Below, piece after piece: positions 32,035-43,400 of a stretch of DNA of 62,043 bases. The DNA is from Parachlorella kessleri (taxonomy: Eukaryota > Chlorophyta > Trebouxiophyceae > Chlorellales > Chlorellaceae). A program made the position numbers and the translations under genes. The stretch is taken from assembly GCA_001598975.1 (NCBI GenBank), contig BBXU01002555.1:1-62043 (forward strand), given 5' to 3'. The stretch's first letter is position 1. Every line of letters begins with the position of its first letter. The notes below the pieces were generated by a model, which ran no database searches, was not told where the DNA came from, and worked only from the letters and a program-made list of their open reading frames with translations.

Positions 32035-34206
32035 TGCTGCACCCTCAACTGGCTGCTCCTCACTGGCGGGTGCCTCAGCTGGTTGCTCTGCAGAGGCTGG
32101 CTCCTCAGCTGCGGGGGCCTCTTCCTCAGCTGGGTGCTCCTCTGCGGCTGCGTGCTCAGCCACTTGCTGAGCAAGCAGCCACCCTGCAGCGGCTTCCTCC
32201 TCTACAGGCTGCTCCACAGGGGCAGACTGTTCGGCAGGCTGCTCTGCGGGGGCCTGCTCCTCAGCTGGGTGCTCCTCTGCGGCTGCGTGCTCAGCCACTT
32301 GCTGAGCAAGCAGCCACCCTGCAGCGGCTTCCTCCTCTACAGGCTGCTCCACAGGGGCAGACTGTTCGGCAGGCTGCTCTGCGCGGGCCTGCTCCTCAGC
32401 TGGGTGCTCCTCTGTGGCTGCGTGCTCAGCCACTTGCTGAGCAAGCAGCCACCCTACAGCAGCTTTCTCCTCTGCAGGCTGCTCTACAGGGGCAGACTCT
32501 TCGGCAGGCTGCTCTGCGGGGGCCTGCTCCTCAGGTTCCTGGACAACTTGGGGTGTTTCCTCGGTTGGCTGATCTGCATGGGCCTGCTCCTCATCAGACT
32601 GCTCTGGTGCTTCAGTGGGCTGCTCCGCAGGGGCTCGTTCCCCAGCTAGCTGGTCTACAGGGGCCTGCTGCTCTGCGACAGGCTCGTCAGAAGCCGGCTG
32701 CTGTTCAGGAGCCTGGTCCACACCACCCTGGTTCACATGGGACTGCTCAGGGGCATGCTCAACAGCTACCTGATCCTCTACTGCCTGCTCACTAGGACAC
32801 TGCTCCTCTGTCGGCTGCTCAACTGGCGCCCCTGCTGCAGGCTTGTCAGCAGGCGCCTGCTCAGCCAGCGATTCCGGCTCCCAGGGTTGCTCTGACCCTG
32901 TTACGAGTGGTGCACTTGTGGCGGCCGGCTCTGCAGTCTCCAGATACGGGCTTGCTGGCTCTTCATAAGCATCCTGGCCTGATGCGGCCTCCATTCCACT
33001 AGCAGCAGTCGCCGGTGTGTTGGGAGCTGGAGTGGGCTGGGTGGCTTCCTCAGCAATCAGCATTCCGCTGGTCCCTGCTGCAAGGAGTGCAGCAGTCTGC
33101 AGAGACCCTCCATTGCTCTCCGTACTTGGCACTGCACAGGTAGGAGGCAGCATGTCAGCATTGGCATGCACGACACTTAAGCCGGCAAACCACCCTAACT
33201 GCGGTTTTATACTGGCCAATACCCCACCTGTTTGGTTGGTCATGGTGTTGTTAGTCTTCCCTGCTGGTCCTGAGCCCTTGCTTCCCTCGGCTGCTCCCAA
33301 GTTGAAGTTCACGCTAGTGGCCTTTTGTGAAGGTACAGGGCTTGGCGTGGCCTGTCTTGGCGCCGGGCTGGGGGAAGCTTGTCTGGGGTTTGTTGGAAGT
33401 GCAGTGCTGTGCAGGTCTTTGCCCTTGCCATCCGCACTTGTCACTGCACCACCACAAGGCAGCCGTGGTTAGACTGTGCAATGCTGGCTGGCATGGTTCT
33501 GGCACTTCAATCGCAACATTGACCCCAACACAGAGCCTGCCAATGGGAGCCTGCATCAGGGTCACCTCTTGGAATACCCCCAGCCGTACCTGGTTGGGTC
33601 TTGGCGGCGCTACTGTTGCCGCCTGCTGGAAGTGTGGCCTTGCCTCCCTGTTCCTTGGATGCAGGCACCTTGGTCTCTGCACCAGGTGCCGACTGCGAGG
33701 CTGCAGGAATGGTTGGCGATGCGGCCTTGGACTTGGCAGGGATAGCATTCTCGGCAGTCTTAAGTTTGGCTTCTGCACTTGGCACTGCAGACGCAGGGTA
33801 ACAGCATCACCAAGCATCAGGTGTGGTGCTGGCCGTGCATATACTACTTATGCTAGTGGCAATTGCAACAACAAAGCACCAAGGCCAGGGTTGATGAGCG
33901 GCAGAAATGTTGTACCAGGGCCACACAGCAAAGCGTACCTGGTTGCTTGGCAGCGGTGCTGGCTTTTCCTGCTGCAGCTGGAGCCTTTTCCTTCTGCTCC
34001 CTGTGGGTAGCATGGGTGGCTTCTTCAGACCTGGCCTCGTGAACCTCAACAACTAGGTGTTGCTGGGGGTGCTGCTCCACGGGATAGGGCACCACAACGG
34101 GTGAGCTTGAGCAGCAGCCCTGCGTAGCAAAGATGTGGTGAGCATGGAGCACAGCCGTGTGAGATCTGCACACAGCTGCCCATCGCGCCAGCAGCGCCCC
34201 TACCAT
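32032..34206 (-). CDS. Low-complexity Glu/Ala/Pro/Gln-rich repeat protein, function unknown
   Basis: Not recognised. Exons (minus): 34206-33939, 33784-33590, 33443-33228, 33131-32032; 592 residues to the first stop, phase 1 at every junction. Three exons begin almost identically after the acceptor (TG CCA AGT / TG ACA AGT / TG CCA AGT, giving V-P-S-A-E, V-T-S-A-D, V-P-S-T-E), and the preceding exons end QP or QT, so the exons look duplicated. The middle is Lys/Ala/Pro-rich; the last exon is acidic, with 45-residue repeats containing WLLAQQVAEHAA. No domain, membrane span or clear signal is visible. The start is uncertain: ATG at 34206 is merely the first in frame, and its N-terminus looks unremarkable. 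Composition suggests a disordered or extended structural protein; this is inference. Confidence 0.6.
32125..32529 (-). repeat. 135-bp minisatellite, three coding copies
   Basis: Anchor TGCTCAGCCACTTGCTGAGC starts at 32153, 32288 and 32423, exactly 135 bases apart. On the minus strand each unit encodes 45 residues with core GWLLAQQVAEHAA and flanks EEHPAEEQ and PVEQPVEEE. Copies differ by only a few bases and the unit is a multiple of three, so the frame is preserved. Confidence 0.92.
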
Positions 34207-34944
34207 CGGCGGTGTGAGCTCACTGCGACCGTCCTTAGCAGCTTGCTGCTATGTTTGCTTGCAACTACGAAGAGGCTGGCCCTGGGAGGACACTCAGATC
34301 CGCGGCCAGGATGGGCGCAGGCGCGAAGGCTGTCTGGGAACCGTGAAGGTTCACGTTGCATACATCGCCAACGTGAAGTGTGTCGTAGTAACTTTATCAG
34401 TGGTTGCTGCTTGCACCGTCCTTGTCTGCCACCCTTCAGGCAGGCATGGCTAGACATGGTCTCCCTACCCGTCCTTGTCTGGGAGCAAGGTGCCCAACTC
34501 CATTCTTGCTTTCATGTCATTGCTGTCTAGTACTGAAATCGCACATATAAACTGGGAAGGCCAGCAGGACCTGACATGTCTTTGATCAGGTTGGCACTTA
34601 AGGCTGACTGGGATACCAGTCATTTCACGGCAGTACAGGCAGGGAAACAAGTTCGACACGCGCCTCACAAAATCCTCAACAAACCTTTGTGGTCAACTGC
34701 AGCCCAACACAAGCGCAATACGCAGGCAGCACCTGCTTAAGGATGGGCTTGACAGGCGGTGACAAATGTACCCCCATGCCGCCTCAGCTCGAAGTGGACA
34801 GACATCTTACAGGCATACCTAGCAGCATCCGCTGGGGGTCTAAAACCACCACATATGCGTTCTGTGACAGGCCTTCATGCTTGGCTATGCGTGCCCAGAC
34901 AGGCCATCCAGGTGATCCTTCTATCCTGGGTACCCGTTGCTTCT
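34207..34944. other. Intergenic between two minus-strand genes
   Basis: TTACA at 34807-34811 is a minus-strand TGTAA, about 135 bases after the stop of the next gene (34945), its likely poly(A) signal. The part near 34206 should hold the promoter or additional 5' exon of the low-complexity gene. No other gene is seen. Confidence 0.5.
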
Positions 34945-36674
34945 TCACAGAATAGCCGCCACCTCCACCAGCAGCTGCTCAGCCTCATTGATGGCAGCCC
35001 TTGCAGGCGGGTCATTAGTCCCAAGTGCCGCTGGGCTGAGTTGCTGCAAATGCTGGCGCAGGGCCTCCCTCGCTTCCCGCACGTTCAGCTGCAATAGCAG
35101 CAAGGCAGCGTTGAAATTGACTCCAAACCGCCTCAGCTTGTTAAAATCAGTAGCATGCAAGCCAGCAGCACCGCAACTGCAGTAGAATCTCTGTGAACCG
35201 ACTGCCCTGCTGTGCGGCGATTCACCTGCCATATACCATATGCATGAGGAAGCATGCAAATTTCCACCCACCTTGAGCATGTTGGCCTTGCTGGGATCAG
35301 TGTTTGACTGCAGCGCTGCTAGCTGAGTCTGCAGCTCCAGCACCGCTGCCTGTAGCTCGGTCATCTCAGACACTGCAGGCGCAGTTGTGGGCACATGAAG
35401 GTGATGCACATGAAGGTAATGCACATGGGCATGTATTCGCAAGCAATGCCGCAAGATAGGGAACGCACCAGACAGAATTCTGAACAAATGAGCGTACAGT
35501 TTGCTTATGTGTGCACTCTAGTACTGCTGCCGTTAACTCAAGCAACTCCATATACCAGAAGCATCAGCGCCAGCAAAACAGTCATCCGGCCAAAGTCATG
35601 TCTAGCATTTCATGTTTGTACTTCTCTTTAGGTCACTGCCGGTGTCCCCGCCTTTGCATACCTATTTGGCTCGCCGCAATCTCGGAAGGAGACAAAGTGA
35701 CAGGCATGTCGAACTCATTATCCGAATTTCCCATAGGAACGGTCGTGGTGAAGCCGTTGGTGCTCGCACTGGTGCTGGCGTAGACGTCCACATCGTCAAC
35801 ATGCAAGTGTGGCTTCTCCAAAAAGTCCTTGACATCAGGCGGCAGCACGCTCTTTACCCCTTCGGGCAGCACCGAGTTAATGTTATTCAGCACGTCAGCC
35901 TGCACAGCATAAGTGCAAGAGCTTGCAAGGTCGGCCACTTGATATGTAAGCATTGATTTGGATCAATGAAATTCCAGCACCCAAGGTCTATAGACAGGCT
36001 CCGATGATAAGGCACACCACCCAACAAGACTGCTCACCTCAATATTGGTGCCCGCGTCCATATACTGGACCACCCGGGACTCTAACTCCTGCGGATGGGG
36101 CCAGTCATTACAATGCTCGCATGGTGTGCTTCAAGCTGCAGCGCTACAACATACTTTTCCCTGACGTATAAAAATGGGGCAAGCCGAGTAGGGCATACCT
36201 GCAGATTTGCAACGCGGCAAGAGCGGCGCTCTCCTGTCAATATCAACCTGTCGGGATGAACACATGCACTTCCTGGAAGATACCTGGAGAACCTCTCGCT
36301 GCTTCTCCTCTACTGGTCGAGGGTCGTTGGCCAAGGCCTGCAGCCGCTCCAGGTCAGCAGGACTGCACCCACAACAGAGGAGCAGTCTACCGCCTGTCGT
36401 GTCAAGGGGCCACACTGCAGAGGTCAGGGCGGCAGCTCACGCCCACTCACATATTCTGCATCAGCTGTGGGAGGGAGGTCAGGGCGCCAGCAGTCACGCG
36501 GCCTGGGAGAGCTAGCAGGTCTAATGGCGACCTCAACTTGTTGAGGATCCGGTCACCCGGCTGGTTGTTCCCAGCGCCATTCTGCGAATAGTAGGACTGG
36601 GCCTTGATCACAAGGCTACGCCTATGAGGAGTAGCTGCCCGAGCAGTCTGCTGGTAGGGGATCGAAACCCTCAT
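34945..36674 (-). CDS. Unrecognised protein, possibly plastid-targeted
   Basis: I do not recognise the family. Exons (minus): 36674-36451, 36362-36284, 36088-36038, 35899-35662, 35372-35272, 35088-34945; 278 residues with consistent phase. The first ~30 residues (MRVSIPYQQTARAATPHRRSL) are basic and hydroxylated with no acids, like an organelle presequence. Then follow helical segments (DRILNKLRSPLDLLALPGR, IPADLERLQALANDPRPVEE, ELESRVVQYMDAG), a Ser/Thr-rich acidic linker with HLHVDDVDVYAST, and a C-terminal pair of predicted helices rich in Leu, Gln and Ala (MTELQAAVLELQTQLAALQ; VREAREALRQHLQQL) likely to form a coiled coil. No membrane span is seen. It is divergent from a small membrane-protein gene about 317 bases away. 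Confidence 0.75.
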
Positions 36675-36991
36675 GTCTAGCTAAAGGTATGGCAATAAGT
36701 GTTCGTTAGGAGTGCAGGCGGCACTGCTGATGGCGTTCCAGGGGTCGAAAGGAGTTGGGGAGCGAGGATTTATACTTCCCGCAAAAACGTCACCATTAGT
36801 AAGCGCCTTGGGCGACACTCCCCGTGAATCTCCCTTAGGAGGGGACAATAAGCTGCACCAGAAGCTGAACGGTCTACTGGCTGTTCTGGGACGTGCTGTG
36901 AAGCTCTGGGGTTTTGGTCGTGCTGTGGAGACTTCTGTCAGAGGGGCGGGTCTTGCTCGCAGAAGGGGTGTGGGGACCTGTGGTAGGCAGC
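36675..36991. promoter_or_regulatory. Putative shared promoter of two divergent genes
   Basis: 317 bases between opposite-strand start codons (36674 minus, 36992 plus). No TATA box is obvious. Upstream in-frame ATG at 36914-36916 could extend the plus-strand protein by 26 residues. Confidence 0.45.
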
Positions 36992-37388
36992 ATGGTAACA
37001 GTGACACAGGGCAAGTCCTTCACCAAGGCTCCCAAGGCCAACAAGCTGGGAGTACTGGTTGGCGTGTCCATTGCCCTCATCATTGCAGGTGTGCACGGTG
37101 GCAAGGGCGGTGTGATGCAGAACTTTCTGTTGTACGCACAGTAATGCACAGCCCTGCCATGGGTTATTTGCATAGTTTAGTGTTGCTGTTCCTTGGAACC
37201 GATGAGCCTGCAAGAGGTTTGCGAGTCCCACCTTGTATGCAGGGCTCCCCCTGATGAGCAAGAAGGTCTACCAGAGAGAACAGGACCTAGCAGCGATGCG
37301 TGATGCCAAGTATGGTGATGCGGGGAGTTTTAAGGACGAGTCGCGGCAGCAGCGGTTAAGCATCAAGCGGGGCACCTCAGTAGAGTGA
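36992..37388 (+). CDS. Small single-span membrane protein, unknown family
   Basis: Two exons, 36992-37088 and 37243-37388 (stop 37386-37388), joined in phase 1, give 80 residues. MVTVTQGKSFTKAPKANKLG precedes one hydrophobic span (VLVGVSIALIIAGLPLM), then a charged soluble tail (KKVYQREQDLAAMRDAKYGD ... RQQRLSIKRG). The lysines before and after the span leave topology open. Donor GCAG|GTGTGC and acceptor ATGCAG are good. TGTAA at 37651-37655 fits as poly(A) signal. The size and layout resemble small subunits of organelle or ER membrane complexes, but I cannot name one. Confidence 0.7.
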
Positions 37389-38155
37389 AGGTGGCACTAG
37401 CCGCGAGGTTGCGCCATTGTCTCCCATTTGTTTGTGCTTCATGGTAAGAGTTTTTGCTCTCTCATACTTGGCTTTCTGCACCTGTACCCTTTGTACATCT
37501 CACTGAGCAAATCCTTGTAGCCACTGTCCTGTACTGCATTTAAGGACGCAGCGGGGTCTCATTGTTCACAGTGCATTTTTTTGAGCTAGCACCCGGCTGC
37601 TGGCACATTGCAGCAGCCCATGTCCTGTGCTAGAGAGCATTGAATCGGCCTGTAAAGTCAGCTGCAGGCCACTACTTTACAAACAGGCCACAGTTTCTCT
37701 TGGTCCTCGTTCGCATGCACAAGTCTTGCATACCTTCTGTTGCAACCAGTGAGGGGAGCAGAAATATCTTATGCTAGCAGCAAGCTGCTCGGTCAACTTT
37801 GTACCTACTCCACCGGTGTGTGCATTTAAGCCAGAGTAAGAGCAGTAGCAAAAGCTTGTCGGACTCGACGGTCCTTATCCTTTGGACACATTGATCCAGG
37901 GAAGGGTTCAACTTAATCTGAACTGCTGGCAGGGATAGAAACATTAGCAACTCCGCTATGAGCAGGAGCTGCACTTTGAGGCGGGGGCTGCAAATGCAAG
38001 CAGAATCATCTGGCTGGCGGGGTTCTTCTGCGCCTGCGCCTTGCCTGATGTCAATCGCTGCCAGCTGCTCATAGCATCTCGGACGTTCTCTGGGATCTGA
38101 ATACCTGCATAACATGTTAGCACTGTAGAAAGGCTCCACTCTCTGTGCTGCCTAA
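37389..38155. other. Intergenic, 3' flank and Sfi1-like upstream region
   Basis: Contains the TGTAA poly(A) signal at 37651-37655 of the small membrane-protein gene. The rest up to 38155 shows only unconvincing short frames and is the presumed promoter of the Sfi1-like gene. Confidence 0.5.
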
Positions 38156-40413
38156 ATGGCAAGCGGTCCACAAACCGAGCCACCTACGCCCCCGTCTCCT
38201 CCGAGTGTGAGGAGGTAAGCAACCACTTTCCTTGTCCCATGCCGCCCTCTCTGCGCGGCGCCGGGCTTGCGGGGCGATGGCTTGGGGCTCGAGACAACGA
38301 CAAAGCAGGCTAGGTTGTTAGCATGGGTGGCAGGTAGTGCAAACAGGGAGTAGAGCTGGGCTGGACTGGACTGACAGGGCTGGATGCAGAATGAGCCTGA
38401 ATCTTGCCTAGGTTGTGCCCTGCAGGGTGGGAGGCGGGTTTGAGTACAGTCACTCAGCACGCTACCCAGCAGCGTTGGTCAGTAGCGCTGCTTACCAAAC
38501 CTATAGAGCGCTGCCGGCAGTGTCAGCACCACTTACAGTGGATGACATTCTAGTCGTCAGTCTCATCTTGCGGCATGCTGAGGCCACAGGGCCGCCCACC
38601 AGCAGCCAGCCGGTGGGAGCACAAGCAAGCGCAATAGAAAGCCTTGTTTCAGTCCAGAGGTTTTCATGCTAGTGCTCAACAGTCGCTGGCGGGTTAATTA
38701 GTAGATCGCTCGTTGCCTTGAAGCCGCAAAATCCGCACACCGCTGCCGCAGGTGACCCTGTCCGTGGTTCTGAGGTCATACCATGCCGTGCTGAAAGCAC
38801 TGAGGCTTGATGCTGAAAGTGACACGCACTTTTATCGCATCATCCTCAAGTTGTCTCTGGACAAAGGGGAAACTGATTGGTGGGCGAGGCTGCTGCGGGA
38901 GATAGTGGCCAGTGCCAGGTAACTTTGCCTGCGCTTCTGCAGTGGGGTTTGGAAAAAGTGTGGTGATGCCTTTGTGCCAGTGCAGAAGCCAGGGATGAGC
39001 ACCAAGTTCTAAGCAGACTGTACACAGTTGGTGCACAAATGTGCTACCTGGCGTGCCTTGGCTGCTAAAGCGCATTTTGGTTGGTGACCAGAGTACTTAT
39101 GCTGAGGCGCTTTCGTGCAGGAGGTCTGGGCTGGCCGCAAAGGAGCAGCAGGCACTGATGGACACTCTGCTTCACTGGAGGACAGTCCCGGTTCACCTTG
39201 GCAAGGAGAACGGCAGCCCAGCTAACTGGGCAGCGCGCCTGGTTGGCAGTGCGTCTTCCGGCGGCAGTCCTGCCGGCAGTAAACCAGGAGAACCTGTCGC
39301 GGGGCCCACTGCGCGAGCTTTGTTCCAAGAGCCCCTCCGTCCAGCACAGATCAGGTATGTGACCAGTGCTACAACCTTACCGGCAGAGACTCCGCAGGTG
39401 CAGCCGCAGTTCAGCTCGCCCAGCACAGGACCCATGGCTCAGTGCAGCTATAGGAGCGTGGAGTCCATAGCAGCCCCTGCAGCTGGACAGCCTGGGCATG
39501 CCGAGGCACAGCGCCTAGAGGCTGCCATTGAGGCCTGGAGAGGCTCGTCTCCTGGTGAGGCTGGCAACGTGGGTGACATCGGACGTGACCTTGCCGCAAT
39601 CAGAAAGCAGCGCTTGATGGCAGCTCTTGACGTCTGGCGGGATGAACAGGTTGAAATGCCTCCCACACGACCACAGGAACCAGCACTGGCAGTCCCTGTA
39701 GCCTCTCCTCCGGGCGCAGTGCTGCTTGTCGAGCTGCCATCACCCTGTCCTGCGGTCTGTGCAGCAGCCCCTGCGGCTCCTGTTCTCTGCGCCTCAGTGA
39801 CCTCCCAAGTGTCTGCGTGGGGCAGCCTCCACCGACCGCCTCCAGCACCCCAGCCCTCACCGACCCACGGTTGCGGGGCGTCAGCCTGGTCATCTCCAAC
39901 AACGGCGCAAGCCAGCCTTGGTGCCCAGCTCCGGCAGAAGTACCCTATCATCACCCACCAAGGCCCTTCTTATAGCGACTCTATCTGGACGGCGCCTCCC
40001 GGCAGCAACATCTCTCCACCTGCCTCTCCAACCGCAGCCGCACCAGCACCAGCCGCATCTGTTCATGAACTAACTGAGCGTGCGAGCCCCGCCCTAACTT
40101 CTCTGAGAAAGGCAAGCCTTGCTCGACAGCTGCAACTGCCCAGAACAGAGCAGGCCAGCCAGACAGCACCAACTTGCGAGAAAAAAAGCATGCCGGCCTC
40201 GCATGATACTCCAGTGGTAGGCAGACATCCAGAGCAAAGTTCTGCAGCCCTGCAAAAAGCTGGGAACTCCATGCAGCTCCTTCGGGCACAGGCGTTCACA
40301 GCCTGGAGACAGCGGAACATGATCAGCCAGCAGAAGCTGCAGAGGCAGCTCAGCGCACTCGAGAGGCGCACCCTGTCACGTGTGCTGCAGGGCTGGCGGA
40401 CCCTTGCATGCAG
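38156..40413 (+). other. Sfi1-like gene exons 1-3 (N-terminal region)
   Basis: Exons 38156-38206 (tentative), 38752-38918, 39121-40413. Exon 2 (VTLSVVLRSYHAVLKALRLD..., DWWARLLREIVASAR) may be an N-terminal helical domain. Exon 3 (1,293 nt) holds a long Pro/Ala/Ser-rich linker with isolated W motifs (AIEAWRGSS, ALDVWRDEQ) and at its end the first clear repeats (QAFTAWRQRN, RVLQGWRTL). Intron 1 contains the dispersed repeat at 38311-38412. Confidence 0.75.
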
Positions 40414-43400
40414 GTGGGCTCATCTGCATAAGGTAGAAAGGCGGTGCACATCACTTTTTTAGGTGCAGGATGTCCTGCAGTTCTTTCCTTACGGAATCGT
40501 GCATAAAGGTGGCCTTAAACTGATGAGCAGAAACTTCCTAGCTGTTAAGCTGCGGAGCAAAACTGGCAGCAGCTGCTCTCGTGCAGGAACATGGAGCTCA
40601 AGCGGCGCATGACCCACATGTTGAAACTCTTGCTAAACGCGCAGCTAGCCAAATGCTTCCGCACTTGGGCATTCTGGGCACTGAAAAAGGCCCAAGCGCG
40701 CCGATGTGTGGCAGCCATCATCCACCACCGTCTGGCAGCCGCGTTCAGGGCCTGGCAGGAGGTAGGGAAGGGTATAAACTGGCCAATGCTGGTGAAGTTA
40801 GCGGCGCTCTAACAGACAACATCGCACACCTCCATGAAACAGGCTTTTAACTCTCGGTGATTGCATGCAGCGAGCCGAGTGGCGCCAACGGGCGTGTGCC
40901 AAGGCTGCGAGCTGTGTCCAGGCCATGCAACAGTCAAAGCTGAAGGGAGCTTTCAGGCGGTGGAGGGAGCACTGCGAGAAAGGACTTTCTATGAAGGACA
41001 AGATGAAAAAATGCCTGGCCATGCTCAGGTGAAGAAGCATTCAAGTCAAAATGTGTGTCGCACATCTGCCAGGCAGGGAACTGTGCGGAGCAGCCATACT
41101 CCTGCACCATAAAACACTCGCAATTTAGCGGTGCCACATGTGACAAGCTGTGTAGTGCATAGCGTGCAGGAACCGTACTCTTGCTAATGCTTATAGAGCT
41201 TGGGTGGCTCACACCAAGGGCAAGCTCGAACTACAGGAGCTAGCCCAGCGGGCACTCGCAACAATCTTGGACTTTAAGAAGGCCAAAGCTTTCCACAGGT
41301 GGCAGGACTGGGCCGTCAAGGAACGCACATTGCACAGCAAGGCTGAAGCTGTGCTGCAGCAGCTGCTGTACAGCCAGCAGGTGAGACAGGCCACATGAGC
41401 TGGGAGACCTACCTAGTGAAGCAGACATCCCCTGATTTGACTTATTCCTTTGCGCGAGGCGCACAGTCTGAACAAAGGTCCCTGCGCTGCCGGTGGTTTG
41501 CTGTGCGAGTCTGACAAATGACTGGTTCTGGAGCTTGTCCCTGGCCTAGTATGGGCAGCCACAAAACCCATTGTCGCACGCAGGCAAAGGCGTGGCGGTC
41601 ATGGAGGGTATTCCTGGAGCAGCAGCAGGTCAAGCGGGCCAAGCTTGAGCGAGCCTGGCAGCGCTGGTCACAGGGGCTTCTTGCAGCTACCTTCTTCACC
41701 TGGCGCCGCCGCGCCCAATACAAGCTGATGATGAGGGACAAGCTGGACCGCTGTGTAGTGTTGTTTAGGTGAGGGTTACTGCGTCATGTCGCCAGTACTG
41801 TTGGACTTCCTCCAAGCTTCTTCTTGACACAGTGACTAGTTCCCTACCGCAGGCACCAGTGCAAAGCAAAGGCCTTCCGGACATGGCGAGAGCGCACCAT
41901 TTTTACACGTGCTCAGGCAGACCTGCTCAGAAGGGCTGCTGCTACCATCCTCAACACCCGGGCAGCACGAGGGCTGCGGCACTGGAGGGAGTGGACGGCA
42001 AAAATGCGTGTCCTGCGCACCAAGGCAGGAAAGGTGGTGCAGCTGCTGTTGGGACGGCGCCAGGTAATAACAGAAGCTCTGTCTGCAAGAGTACACTTGC
42101 ACCCTACGCATGTCTGCAGCTGGCATCTGCGCTGATATTATCTGCAGTGCATGCACTGAGATTGAGGATGAGGATGGAGCCTGCAATCACACTTGATCAC
42201 CTCAAGTACCTATGCACCATAGCGGGGCACCTCTGCTTGCCATATAGCTGACCTGCTTTCGCAGGCGCAAGCCTGGCGCACCTGGAGGACTTATGTTGAT
42301 GAGCGGCATGCCAAGCAAGGGATGCTGGAGCGTTGCATCCTGACTTTCAGGTGAGCCTGCTAGCTGCTTAGGATACACATTTCCTGCTGCTCCTTCTACA
42401 TTCTCAAGGTCACGGCTGGTTCCTGTCAAAGGCACTGGCGGGTATGCAGGCTGTCTACAAATGTATTACGTGCGTCATCTTAGTAATCCAGTTTGGCTGC
42501 CTTGCAGCCGGCAGACCCTCGCCAAGGCATTCCGTGCTTGGGTGTCTCATACCTTGCTCAAGCGGGGTCAGATGGATCTGCTGAGAAGGGCAGCTGCTAC
42601 CCTTCTCAATGCACGGACCGCACGAGCGCTGCGGCGCTGGAGGGAGCGCGCCGCTGACATGCGTGTTCTTCACTCTAAAGCAGAAAGGGTGGTGCACCTA
42701 CTGTTGGGTCGACTTCAGGTGTGTATCTGCATGGCTAGGCATGCCTGCAAGGCCTGCTACCTTGTAGGCTTGCAGCTGGTGGTAAAAGTTGTTCATAGCT
42801 TTGCACTGAGATTGCTGGCAACAAGCAGACATAAACTGTTGCAAGTAAGATAGCATAACCAGCAACCCAATCAACACCCCACACCTTAGTGACGACCTCA
42901 GCAATGTTTGGATTGCTGTCGTTCCGGCAGGCCAGGACATGGCGCAGTTGGAGGATTTTCATTGACAACCAGCATGCTACCCAAGAGAAGCTGCAACATT
43001 GCATGCATATCTTTAGGTAATCGAGGCCCGCTCCACTTAGCTGCCTTTGGCTAGGCTACGGACCCTTTCTATCCCCAACACGTCGGGGGAATCTCATTTG
43101 CCTGCACCGTATAACTGCTGTCCCGGAGGCAACCATTTACATTTTTGCATCACAGATGCAGCATGTTAACTTTTCCCGACAGGTAACATGTAGGGTCTGC
43201 TCTCCTCTGCAGTCGCCAGACCCAGGCTAAGGCATTCAGGGCTTGGACAGCCACCGCTGTAGCATCTCGAATCGAGAGGGAGCTGCTCCAGCATGCAACA
43301 GCGAGGATTGTCAAGGCATGTGCTTCACGGGCCTTGCATCAATGGAGGGCCTGCACAGCCGAAAGACAGATCCTACGCGGCAAGGCAGGTCAAGTGGTGC

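Noticed and set aside
31531..32649. Plus-strand open frame of 372 codons (and an overlapping 288-codon one at 31929-32795)
   Set aside because: These are antisense to the minisatellite and low-complexity exon; repetitive GC-rich codons on the minus strand keep other frames open. The plus-strand peptides are Leu/Cys- or Pro/Leu-rich without domain signs, and the minus-strand gene has phased introns.
37774..38139. Minus-strand 121-codon frame with a Leu run
   Set aside because: No splice or homology support, and it sits in the presumed promoter of the Sfi1-like gene.
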